From contig JAIWNI010000004.1 of assembly GCA_025331435.1 (NCBI GenBank), positions 434,001 to 498,000 of the forward strand: a stretch of DNA of 64,000 nucleotides, in the 5' to 3' direction. This DNA is from Choanephora cucurbitarum. Lineage: Eukaryota; Mucoromycota; Mucoromycetes; Mucorales; Choanephoraceae. The number at the start of each line of letters is the position of its first letter. Position 1 is the first letter of the stretch. The position numbers and the translations under genes are program-made. Below the pieces are notes generated by a model that ran no database searches, had not been told where the DNA came from, and saw only the letters and a program-made list of their open reading frames with translations. Positions 54,401 through 64,000 of the stretch are shown here, piece after piece.

Positions 54401-57400
54401 CATCGTCTTCCATATAAGCTCTTTCATTTGGCATAAAATCAGGCAGATCAAAAGTAGATTTTATGGGCTCTAGAATATGACAAAGAACAATTTGATGGGA
54501 TATAGCATTAAGATTGAACCAGTTATCGGGAATCTTTCGATGGCCCCGAGTCTCGTCTTGTTCGCAGCGCATCATTCCATCTACCGTCAAGCTGGATTCT
54601 TCCAGTAACATCACATTGTCGCCAAACAGGATACCCATACATGTATAAATCACTTTTCGCAAAAATTCAGCTGTATCTTCTACGCCATCCTGCTCATACA
54701 TTTTGCGAATAAAAGCGGACCATTGCTGCCCAGGAGTTAGATGGAACAATTCGAGTATTACAACAGTCAAATCCAGCAAACCTGTGCTGATCATAGCCAT
54801 GTGGTCGTTTGTCAATCCATCATTTGCTGAGTTTGGAGAAGCAGAAGAGGCAGCTGAAGTGCCTACATTGTTGATAACACGAGAGGAAGGTTGAAATGGG
54901 TATGTGCTTGGAAATGGTGTGCAAGGTGATGTGGACAAAGCTTGCAAAGTTACAGTAAATTTTGATTGGGCTGATTCTGGAATGCCTTTAACAGTGCCAG
55001 CAGTATTTGCAGTGCTTAGTGTGTTCAAAGTAGACGATGATCCCATATGTGTAGGACCAGCTGTTGCATTACTGACAATAGAAGGAGACCTGTGAAGCTG
55101 GTTTGTTGGAGCTTCCTGCAAGAGCTCGGGAGCCATGTGCACACCTTTGCTAAGGGGATTGCTGGCAGAGGCACTGCTTATGGATCCAGATCGTTCTCTC
55201 AAGAGACTAAATGATTGTCGTGAAGCTGGCCTAAACTGACCATTATTGATAGGTCCTGCGGAAGCACTTTCTGTCATAGGAGATGAAGAAGCAACTTGAA
55301 TGGCTTGAATAGTCAATCTTTGAGTGTCTCTGTAAGCGTTTAAAAGTTGAGGCAGCAGCTGCAGCGCTGCTTCCATAATTGCATAGAGATCCGGCTGAGA
55401 ATACTCTTGATCATCTTCGCCTAAGACAGTAGCAAATGAAGTAGGACGAGAAAAATTGCTAAGCGAAGGAGAAGCGATACAAGAAGAAGTTAAACCAGAC
55501 GAAGCCATTCCAAAAGCTTTTCTTACTTTCTCCAACAGCTCGCTGATAACTGTCAGAGAGAGTCTCAGATTTTCTATCCATTGACCTCGAGGTAGACGAG
55601 TTTGTTGAGTATTCAGGTTATCAGGAACACTCTGCTGTTCTGCTTGTCTTGAAAATATGACGTCTTTAGCAGTGGCCATATAGGAATTAACCCAGAAGCC
55701 TACCCACTGAAGAACATTCTTACTGAAATCCAAACGAACAGATGGGTCGTCGAAAGTTGAGCTCTTGACCATGCTCAAAATCATAAATAGCTTAAAACCA
55801 ACAAGACGGCCTGTGACATGAGCACAAGCATTGACAAAAGCTACAGCAATATCTAGTATTTCCGTAGGCACAAATATCGCGCGCAATTCAGCCAAGATAT
55901 CAGCGAAGTGTTGAAGGGTTAATGTTTGTGTACCAATCATGGCACTTGGTTGATTGGGTCCCATAATAGAAGTGATTGCATTAAACACATTTTCAAGCTC
56001 TCTTTTGAACAAAGCATTGTTTTTTATGCGTTTGTTTTCGTCTTCTTGAAACTGCTGATTGAGCCTTGAGCGCACAATAAAACGGAATAAGTAGTCCCAT
56101 ACTTTGATGCTGCTACGCAGCAGTTTAGCTTTGGCTGAATCACCAGGATTTTCGCACAAGCGGGAGAGACTTTTAATCAAACTCTCATAAGTGGTTTCAT
56201 GCAAGCGAGAGTTATGGTTTTGTGTTTCTTTGTTGTTCATGGAGGATTGTTCGTTTTCCTTGACTGAAAATCTGTTTTCAATATAGACATCCAACACAGG
56301 TCTAAAATTACTAAATCGACGATCTTGTACAATACTTAACAGCCAAATAATAGCTGCCAAAACTTGATCGTTGATCTCGTCATGCAACCCTTCAGCTTGT
56401 TCATTGAGCTCATCACATTGATACGCCAGTATGTCAAGTAGTGCATCAAATATGTCGCCCAAGAACTTGACCACTTCCATTTCTCCCACAAAAGTAAATT
56501 GATCCAGCACTGAAAGCAACTCGTTGGCTCCATCCTCAAATCCTTCCACTAGTGTGCGCCAATTCAATAGTTTAACCAGTGTCTTGTTCTGAGTAAATAT
56601 GTTGGAGCACAAAAATGTGGACAGTGTTACTGTGTCACGTAATGCAACTAACTTGGCACTACCACCATTGATACTGGCGTTGGATGATGATAATGCTTGC
56701 TGTGGCAAAGAAGCATCGCTATTGTTGTTGGTGAGGTTAAGAGACTTTTGATGAGATGTTGTTGAATGAAAGGATCCATTTGCACTTTTCAAGCTGTGAG
56801 TTGAAGGTGTATGGCGATGACTAGGCTTACTGTTGTTATTGTTACGATAGAACCTGGAATTAGCCTTTGAGTCAGTAGTAGGCTGCATCATGTTGGATGG
56901 AGCAGTTGATCGAGCACACCATGGCGTATTATCCAGATAGTTTTTAGGTGACGGGTTTGGGCGATCTGACTTGTAAAGACAGATGGTATGAGAGCCATCA
57001 GCAATAAAATCACGATGGTATGGTGGTAAAAACAGAGGTACAAACCCAATAGCCACTATTTTCTCTCCCCCACTTGATGAAGAAGACATAGAGGTATTTG
57101 CACTTCCTATTGTATTGGATCCGGGCGGTCCGCTGAAGTTACTGCTACGATGCTTTATAGTAATAAACACATGCGACCTTTCCCATTGGTATACATCCTG
57201 AATACAGATCTTGATTTGCTCGCCCCATTTAGGCTTTTGTTCATGATACATAACCATACTTTCCCAGAAGCTGACAGGCTTTGTACCAGAGCCGGTAGAA
57301 ATCGCATCTTCAATAACTTCACCTGTCTTGTTGTCACGCACACACATGGTCACCTGAATATTTCTCGATCGACTAAACTGACTTAGGTCACCCATCTCTA

Positions 57401-59387
57401 ATTTCATATACAGCTCGTTTCTACTATCGTTAGGGAAGGCAACGTCGGCAAAGCCTAGGCGAAGTGTGTGTGGTACATTATGTAACAAAGCAGTATTTGT
57501 TTTCAAAACTTCATCCAAAAAGCCATAGAAAGTACGCAAAGAGACCCGTAACATTTCAGCTCGTGGGTTTTTAGCAAACTCTTTCACATTGTTGAATATA
57601 ATGTCCTCATGTAATGTTGTGTAAGTAGTCTCGGATACTGCTGTATAGATCGGCATATCATAATCAAGTATATCCCCTTCCTTTTGTACCTGTTGATTCT
57701 GAGGTAGTAAAAGACTTGTTAGTTTGAGCACTGCACAACCGAACGGTCTTCTGACTGTCGCTGCTATAGTTGATTGCCCTCGATTTTGAAATGGCTGGTG
57801 TTTGTTTGGATGGAAGAGCTGAGAAGTATGACTACCAAATGTAGCAAAATGGTCCTTGCCTTCATTGAACTTCATGCCACCAAATCTTACTACATGGCAC
57901 ACCATATACAAATCATCTGAAATGTCGTGTAAGGAAAGATCCACAAAAAGTGTCTGCAACTTTCCGATCTGTGATTCTTCTCTAGGCATTCCGTTGTAGT
58001 TTAGGACAACATTGAATTGCTCTGTCAAAAACTTGCGCTCTGTAGATGAATAAAGCGCAAAAAATAGTTCTGTAAGCTCTCCTGGTTGGCAAAAATGAGC
58101 GATACAGGCTTTCAGTTCAAAAAACAGATGGTAGAATTTAGCCCCTTTGTGCTGCTGAACTGTCTGTTGTGGTTGTTGGTTGACTTGCTGTGAGCCAGGC
58201 GCATTAGGAATGCTCAGGCTAGGCGAACTAGAGTTTGGTCCAGCCAAGATGGATGGTGATGATACATTTGAATTTGTAGTGTCATCCAGAAGATTAGACT
58301 CGCATTCCATATTGACTATACTAGCGCTAGAATTGTTTAAGCTCGTATTGGAAGCATTGTTTATGGCTGCAGCAGTTGCGTTTTGGCAGATGTTAGTGAC
58401 AGATTTAGGGAGTGTTGCATATTTGTAATGCATTCTATATATATTGCTTAGAGAGGCATTGGTGGCATCTAGAAGATGCCCCTTTTCTGGATGTCGAACA
58501 ATCATCTGCTGTTTTTGGTCGAGATTGCATATTACTATGCGATGAACAATCTCTTTTCTCAATTTGACTAGTTCCTCTCGCGACAATGCCTGATCCAGCA
58601 GTTGCCTTCTCGCTTGAAATAGATAGTTGATGCTATCTCGAACAGCATTGAATGTAGTGTATCTGCGCTCGTTGATATATGTATACAAGAGACTATTCCA
58701 TTCGCTAATACATGCTGCGATCTCATCTACTAAAGGTTCTGAAGCACCAGTAATTGTAGATTGATTGAATCGAGCCAATGGCAAAGAGGGAGGGGGTATA
58801 TGTCGAGCTTCTGAAGAGGCATGCTCGATATCAAGATGAAGATCGTTAAGACTACCAGGTCGATTGGGAAAATGCTCAGCTGGAGCTTGTTGAATCCAGG
58901 ACTCTGAGAATGACCGAGGTAAGGCTGGAGCTGATGCAATGTCAGACAGAGGACGCCCAAAAAGCTCGTCTCCACGGCGCTTTTGTGATTGCTGTCGCAT
59001 GGTCACGTTGTAACTTTCGTCTATATCAATTTCAATCTCTTCTTTGATCTGAACATGTGTTCGAGGAAAACAACCAAGCGGTGCTCTATTAGGCTTTTTG
59101 CCCTCGTCAACTGTACTAAGGACATAACCACGATACCATTGGCCCTGTTGCTCGATAATAAATACTTCGTCTCCAACTTCTAGAGGTGTTAAGTGACTAT
59201 AGTCTTCTTGGTTTTGAGAAGAGTGCTGATCAGCGAGACTGGAAGTAGATGAGATAGAAGCGTCGTCTTGTTGTTGTGTCTGAATAGAAGTAGGTCTGCT
59301 GCTGGTAGAGTTTGATAATAATGTTGAAGGATTGAATGGATATATAGCAATACCATGTGCTATTTTTGGTAAAGGAAGCCACTTCAT
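51428..59387 (-). CDS. DOCK-family guanine nucleotide exchange factor
   Basis: Exons 59387-52200 (7188 bp), 52131-52047 and 51981-51428 give 2608 aa. An N-terminal SH3 domain (L-E-V-G-D-E-V-F-I-I...W-Y-R-G-Y-V) is followed by a helical region, then DHR-1/C2 near residues 655-830 (N-E-L-Y-M-K-L, Y-H-E-Q-K-P-K-W), a long armadillo-like middle, and the DHR-2/DOCKER catalytic domain from about 2030 to 2425 (A-W-E-L-C-I-E-L, Y-Y-R-V-like Y-F-R-V-G-F-Y-G-R-G-F-P). It ends in a Ser/Gln-rich tail of about 180 aa. DOCK proteins load GTP onto Rac or Cdc42 at the plasma membrane, steering actin and polarity; DHR-1 binds phosphoinositides. Low-complexity Ser/Asn insertions interrupt the domains. The SH3-first layout matches DOCK-A/B rather than DOCK-C/D. 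Confidence 0.93.
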
Positions 59388-60512
59388 ATTTTGCTTATAT
59401 ATGTGCTTATTTACAGCTTATAGGTGTATCTTGTATCGATGAGCAAAATGCACTTGATAAAAGCAAAAAAAAAGAAAAGAAAGGCATTAATTCAAGTTCC
59501 GGATATGCTGTTCTCTCCTAATTACCTTTCTTCTTTAATTCTTTATTTCAAAGTATTGTCAGTAGAAGAAAATGAGAAAGAAAGTGAAAAAAGAGAAAAA
59601 AAAGGCGAGAAAATCAATGTAAAAAAATTCGACAAATAATTGATTTGCTAACTTTTTGGTATAAAGTATAAAGGTAAATAGCGTTATACAACAACGTATA
59701 TTGTCTTAAAGAAAGCGATAGAAAAAGGAAAGGAAGGGGGTTAAAGAGGTAGTCGGGCAATGATAAAGAAGAAGAAAAAGAAAAAGAAAAAGAGAGATGA
59801 TTGTTCTGGATAAGAACCTACAAAAAAAAACAGTCAATTAATGAACATCAAAAGCTGTGTAACCATCAGCAAGGCTTTGTTTTAAAATGTGCAATGCTCA
59901 TGGTGCAGGTGATGATTTTTTGAAGACCCGAAGCATTCTTAAATTCTTTCAAAGGATAGCTGTCCTCCAATAGTATAGCTATGGAAAGAGACCAATAGCA
60001 GTTCTTATTCGATTTGTGTGTTAAGGTATGTATTCAGGATGCCAGACTATGTATATCATATCTTTCATGTTATCAGATTGAAAATCACAAAAAGAAGATG
60101 TGGTCAGAGATTTTGTTATCACAAAAAAAAGCAGCTATTACTAAGGCAATTGATTAATTGACATGATAGAGATTGGTGTTTTAGAGAAAGCTTGAAAAGC
60201 CGACAGCCAAATGTTGCATCAATTTTTGATTGGATAAAATCATGGTACTGTCTATCCTTGCTCCCGTTTTCTCTCTTTGGTCCCTCCAAGAGTTATAGAA
60301 AGGTATTTGTTTGATTTCTACGTACAGAACTCTTTGTAGCCATAATTGAGACATCATACTACACAAAAAGTCTTCGAGAGCAGCTTACTCTATAATTATC
60401 TTTTAAAAAAATACAACATTGATTGTCATCTAGGTTGAGGTTCATTCATTTGTATGTGACCAGCTTAAATTAGAGTATGTAGATGCAACATTTAGGTTAT
60501 ATTGGGTATTTA
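59388..60512. other. intergenic region
   Basis: About 1.1 kb between the DOCK start and the methyltransferase stop. A purine-rich (AAAGAAG)n stretch lies at 59766-59795. A 61-codon minus frame (60181-60366) has no features. It contains the DOCK promoter. Confidence 0.4.
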
Positions 60513-61373
60513 TCAGTGTTGTACAGTATGTTTTTTCTTGGTTCTTGATGATTGCTTTGGTTTGCGCAATCGGTAAAGGTTAAGTGTTTCTTCAAATTCA
60601 ATTTGATGACTGTTCAGTTTCTTCTGCCATTGAATGGCTGGTAACAATTCGACTTGGAATCGAGACTCAGCTTCTGCCATGAACTTGTCTTGTGCTGCCT
60701 GGTTTCTTACTTCACTTATGCAGATGATGGTTGTTTTGTCACTAGCCAAGTACTCCATTGTATCCACTAGGTCTAATGCGCTTGCTTCAGAATAGATACA
60801 GTCGCATGCCACAATATAATCGATTTCTTTCTCCCCTGATCTCACAATGTCCATCTCTTGTTTGTTATTCCACAAGAGTGGTTCCACAGTTATCGTGTTT
60901 TCTTCGTACTCGTTTTTTTTGCGACCACTGATAGATTTCACATGAAGACCGTTTGCCTCTACATTTCTTTCCATCGTCTCGACTAATTCACCAATATCTG
61001 TGATGACCACATCTTCAATACCCAACTTGCGTAGCATGATGCCAATCAGACCAACGCCAGAGCCCAATTCAACCCAACGCTTACGATGGTCTAAGCTAAT
61101 CCAACTGTGTCTATCTCGTTTTAAACTTAATCTCTCGAGATAGGAACAAAACACGATGGAAGTAAGCCATATGTAGCCTCCGAGATAGTTTGAATGGGGA
61201 TCTTGAACCAAAGTGATATCGTTCTCACCAATATGTATTGTCAGCGTGTCTGCTGATTGAAGTGCCCAACGATCAAGCTTGTGGATTCCGCGTTTGAATG
61301 GCTGACCGTCTTCCCAACCTTCAATAGTTGCAATAGGAGGCTCGTCTTCAATTATCTTCTTGTCCTTTACCAT
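60513..61373 (-). CDS. Methyltransf_16 family protein methyltransferase
   Basis: Single exon, 286 aa, start ATG 61373. A seven-beta-strand methyltransferase using S-adenosylmethionine: motif I W-V-E-L-G-S-G-V-G at 100-108, acidic post-I T-D-I-G-E at 125-129, L-L-W-N-N at 166-170 and D191-C-I-Y194, the D-x-x-Y signature of the lysine-methyltransferase group (METTL21/EFM/VCP-KMT). The N-terminal segment with G-G-Y-I-W-L places it near METTL21 or yeast EFM6/EFM7-like enzymes that methylate lysines of elongation factors or chaperones. The substrate cannot be told. The C-terminal tail is basic (S-R-T-K-K-K-H). Confidence 0.85.
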   Translation of the reverse strand: MVKDKKIIEDEPPIATIEGWEDGQPFKRGIHKLDRWALQSADTLTIHIGENDITLVQDPHSNYLGGYIWLTSIVFCSYLERLSLKRDRHSWISLDHRKRWVELGSGVGLIGIMLRKLGIEDVVITDIGELVETMERNVEANGLHVKSISGRKKNEYEENTITVEPLLWNNKQEMDIVRSGEKEIDYIVACDCIYSEASALDLVDTMEYLASDKTTIICISEVRNQAAQDKFMAEAESRFQVELLPAIQWQKKLNSHQIEFEETLNLYRLRKPKQSSRTKKKHTVQH

Positions 61374-62320
61374 TTGTTTGTGGTTATTCAGGCACCTTAC
61401 AATAAGGGAAGTATTAGCAAAAGAATTAAAATAGAATTAAAAGACCCTGTTTATGTCCAACTGTTTCCTTCTGTCGGACAAGGTTTAGCCGAGAAGGGAC
61501 AATAAAAATAAGAGGTCAAGTACAACCTAAAGTGCATGATCATAGCAAAACATCATCTTACCTTCCTTTCTAACAATGATACTTGTATCTTGTTGTTTCC
61601 AAAGAAATCGTAGCTTAGCTGCTCAAAAAAAACGTATACATATATGCGTGTATAAGGTCGACTAAAACGACATGTAACATTTGTCAGCAATTTACATAAG
61701 CGTCCATTACGATTATGAGAACAACTCGATATTTGACCCTACACGAACATTTTAAAGTATTCTGTACAAAAAATCCCCCAGAAAACTGGGAACATCATAT
61801 ACTTTTAAATGTACACATATAACTTGTTAATTCATACAGTTCTAAGTCAATATGCTCAAATTTATCTGTGCACAATAAAGGTCTTTCTTTACGAATAAGG
61901 GATCCGACTACATAAATGCGAACTCAAGTGAATTCACTCAGTTGAGTTGGTCACTAGATTTCATTAGCATAAAATAAGTCAATGAATATGTGAAACTTTA
62001 GTTTGTCGTCAATGTCGCTTTGTAAGTAGCAGTAATTAAGCAAATAATGATGCCACCTTTAACAACTATTCTTGAGGGGTGCTTGGGAGAGTGAAGGTAG
62101 CATAAATAAAAATCAATTCGTGTAATAAATCTCACAAACCCATATTGATAGATTCAACATATTCCCATTCTATCTCATTAGCTTTCTTCTTTTCTTGTCT
62201 TTCTTTTGCTTTCATCCAACCAAAAAGAAGTTACTCTCTTAAAGGTGAGAAGGTTGTTGTAAAGCAAGAGGAAAAGCTGCTAACTAATGTATAGACTATC
62301 TTTAGCTTCCATTCGTACCT
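61374..62320. other. divergent intergenic region
   Basis: About 950 bp, AT-rich, promoters for the methyltransferase (-) and the orphan gene (+). A pyrimidine-rich stretch at 62180-62216 lies about 100 bp before the orphan start. No gene found. Confidence 0.4.
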
Positions 62321-63463
62321 ATGGCATCCACCGAGGAAACATCTTTGTCTGATCTCCTTCTAGAAGAATTTTATGAAGAAATGTTTCATGGAAGTCTTAA
62401 CGGTCCAATATATCAAGTCGACAGGGGGATAAAGCCTGGAGAGAGAAGAGGTTTTGCACTTTATGTGTTATCTGACGCCGACAAAAACGAACCAACTAAG
62501 ATAGAATCATGGCTTGGTTATTTAATCCAGTATATGTACAACAATGACCGATCTTATAACTTATCTGAGGTTGGAACGTTAGTCCTTTCTATCCTTGAGA
62601 TGCTGGTTCCTAAATGTGGGGTTCAGCTCGTGCACCGTCTTGAAAACTATGTTGCCGAACTCGTTGTATTGACTGATGCTCACTGGAATTTTATAAACAA
62701 CAATATGCCATTTCAGCCAAACTCTGATGAACTAACAGAGTATCAAGAAATGGAAGATCACTCAAGCGATAAGAAGTGCACTTACGACATTGCCATCTTT
62801 AGGCTATTTCGTCACTTGAAATCTATGGTACACTTCAAACTAAATACAGCCTACACGGTTCGTGATTATACGATTGCCTTTTCCTCTCTTATCCTTGCAC
62901 TTGGAAAGGAGCCAACCAGTCATAACGTCGCTTCGTTTGGTGATTCCCGAATTAGCTTTAAATTGCAACCAAATTTGACTACACTTAGGAAAGTGCACCT
63001 CTTCTTTATTGCACATAAGAGTTTAAGAATCGAGCTTTCACAAGAACTGATTAGCTGGTGCTCTCATCCAGCTCCAAACGAAGCAATTGAAATTGTTGGC
63101 CCAAAGATAAAAATATGGGATGGTATCGGACTCACTCATGTAACTATCATCAATGATATGCTCAAGGACTGCAGGCCTTTTTTCGATATCTACCCTCATT
63201 TTAAATGCGAGATTGCGTATTTTGATTCAGGTCTTGAAGAGCTCAATAAGAAGATTGAGATCTATGGCAAATACTATAAAGTTATATTTGGAGATCGCGC
63301 GCGAGAGATATTGTCAAAAGAAGTTCCAGAGCTTTTGAAGTTGGCCAAGGTTTATGCCTCTCGTAAAAATCCCAGGTTCAAGCGATATGCACCTCAATTA
63401 GGCTATTCAATGTTTGAGCAGAGTTTCAGGCAGTATCTTCGTATTAAAAGCCAATATGAATAA
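62321..63463 (+). CDS. Intronless protein of unknown family
   Basis: 380 aa in one exon; ATG 62321 is the first in frame and is preceded by a stop upstream. The N-terminus is acidic (T-S-L-S-D-L-L-L-E-E-F-Y). Residues 60-250 look alpha-helical. There are no signal peptide, membrane segment, zinc ligands or nucleotide-binding motifs. Repeating hydrophobic patterns suggest a single globular fold (G-P-K-I-K-I-W-D-G-I-G-L near 268-279). The C-terminus is basic (S-R-K-N-P-R-F-K-R-Y). The composition looks like real protein rather than chance. It could be a lineage-specific gene or a domesticated transposon gene; neither can be shown here. Confidence 0.65.
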   Translation: MASTEETSLSDLLLEEFYEEMFHGSLNGPIYQVDRGIKPGERRGFALYVLSDADKNEPTKIESWLGYLIQYMYNNDRSYNLSEVGTLVLSILEMLVPKCGVQLVHRLENYVAELVVLTDAHWNFINNNMPFQPNSDELTEYQEMEDHSSDKKCTYDIAIFRLFRHLKSMVHFKLNTAYTVRDYTIAFSSLILALGKEPTSHNVASFGDSRISFKLQPNLTTLRKVHLFFIAHKSLRIELSQELISWCSHPAPNEAIEIVGPKIKIWDGIGLTHVTIINDMLKDCRPFFDIYPHFKCEIAYFDSGLEELNKKIEIYGKYYKVIFGDRAREILSKEVPELLKLAKVYASRKNPRFKRYAPQLGYSMFEQSFRQYLRIKSQYE

Positions 63464-63859
63464 AAATAACTATAGTTACTAAAGCAGAAACCAACCAAGT
63501 TGTTGGAAAAGTTGCCAACAATATGAAAATAACGAATTGAGAATTCGATTCAAGCTCTTTCGTCTTAATATCAGGCAATCCAATGTCTATTGAACTTTTG
63601 CATCTATTATCAATCCGATTAATAATAATTGGCTAAACAATAACAGCAGCATTTAAGAAAAAGCACTACATTGACTCAGAATATTGACAAAACATAATAT
63701 AACAGTCGCCTTGCTTATACTCTTGAAAATATGAACACTTATAGCCATCATACTATTAAATCAAGCAATTACTGTAATAAGTGCTTTAAAAGTCTAAGGT
63801 TGACTAATTAGGCTGGATTTATCTTTTTGTTTTAATATACAAAGAATATGCAATATGGC
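63464..63859. other. intergenic
   Basis: About 400 bp, strongly AT-rich, no feature recognised. Confidence 0.4.
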
Positions 63860-64000
63860 TTAAAAAGGTCCATGTAAAGCATTTCGCCGGTTGATACTGG
63901 ATGGTTCCCTTTTGATTGTGCTATTTTTTGAATCATCTCTATGTATTTTGAGCGACTTGAAGCTCTTGAATGGATTGAATTTACTATGACTCGACTGAAC
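63860..64000 (-). CDS. Possible 3' end of a gene (partial)
   Basis: A minus frame is open from the window edge to TAA at 63862-63860, giving 46 residues rich in Ser, Lys and Arg (K-F-N-P-F-K-S-F-K-S-L-K-I-H-R-D-D). This could be a disordered C-terminus of a gene beyond the edge. It has no domain, and the frame is short enough to be chance. Confidence 0.3.
   Translation of the reverse strand, partial: VQSSHSKFNPFKSFKSLKIHRDDSKNSTIKREPSSINRRNALHGPF

Overview
This 64 kb window is nuclear DNA of a filamentous fungus, most likely an early-diverging Mucoromycota (Mucorales-like). The support is AT-rich intergenic DNA, many short introns (about 45-80 nt, GTAAG-like donors, weak polypyrimidine tracts), and a gene set that includes a DOCK-family exchange factor, a TEN1 homologue and a WRAP53/TCAB1 homologue. 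The MULE, DDE_3, LINE and Ty3/Gypsy remnants also fit this lineage. The species cannot be told from the sequence alone. Exon structures were assembled by hand from reading frames, splice dinucleotides and phase.

Layout. 1-3868: tail of an unknown gene, then a seven-exon Zn2Cys6 transcription factor (-). 4270-6820: dead MULE-type transposase carrying an OTU-protease domain. 6821-9238: gene-poor. 9239-16694: a tight forward cluster of WRN-like 3'-5' exonuclease, purple acid phosphatase, DEAH-box helicase and a 12-exon ABHD12-like lipase. 16775-18014: a Gcn4/Cpc1-like bZIP gene (-) with two uORFs in its leader. 18320-19716: LINE and DDE_3 transposase fragments. 19846-23645: two 176-bp inverted repeats (2 mismatches) enclosing an intact four-exon gene for an unknown protein with a PD-(D/E)XK-like signature, plus a 222-bp tandem duplication. 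24234-25040: an intronless protein with four PAM2-like motifs.

25914-37927: TCAB1/WRAP53 (+), PRPP synthetase with a large insertion (-), KRE2/MNT1 mannosyltransferase (+), an SFH5-like Sec14 protein (-), a BRPF/NTO1 chromatin reader (-) and a seven-exon protein of unknown family (-). 37928-40006: gene-poor, with a decayed MULE-like fragment. 40007-42553: TEN1 and the serine palmitoyltransferase subunit LCB2. 43430-48490: a complete, apparently young Ty3/Gypsy element with identical 236-bp LTRs, a TTCTA target duplication and one 1538-codon Gag-Pol frame that starts in the 5' LTR and stops in the 3' LTR. 48879-50864: two 985-bp copies of a CACTA-like non-autonomous element in tandem. 51428-59387: a 2608-aa DOCK protein (-). 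60513-61373: a Methyltransf_16 methyltransferase (-). 62321-63463: an intronless orphan (+). 63860-64000: possibly the 3' end of another gene (-).

Functional themes are ordinary housekeeping: transcription, RNA processing, sphingolipid and PRPP synthesis, protein mannosylation, chromatin, and Rac/Cdc42-type signalling. Two telomere-related genes (TCAB1 and TEN1) lie 13 kb apart. The accessory material is transposon-derived. The strongest candidates for undescribed biology are the inverted-repeat-bounded PD-(D/E)XK-like gene, the four-PAM2 protein, the LTR-to-LTR retrotransposon frame, and the tandem CACTA-like twins.
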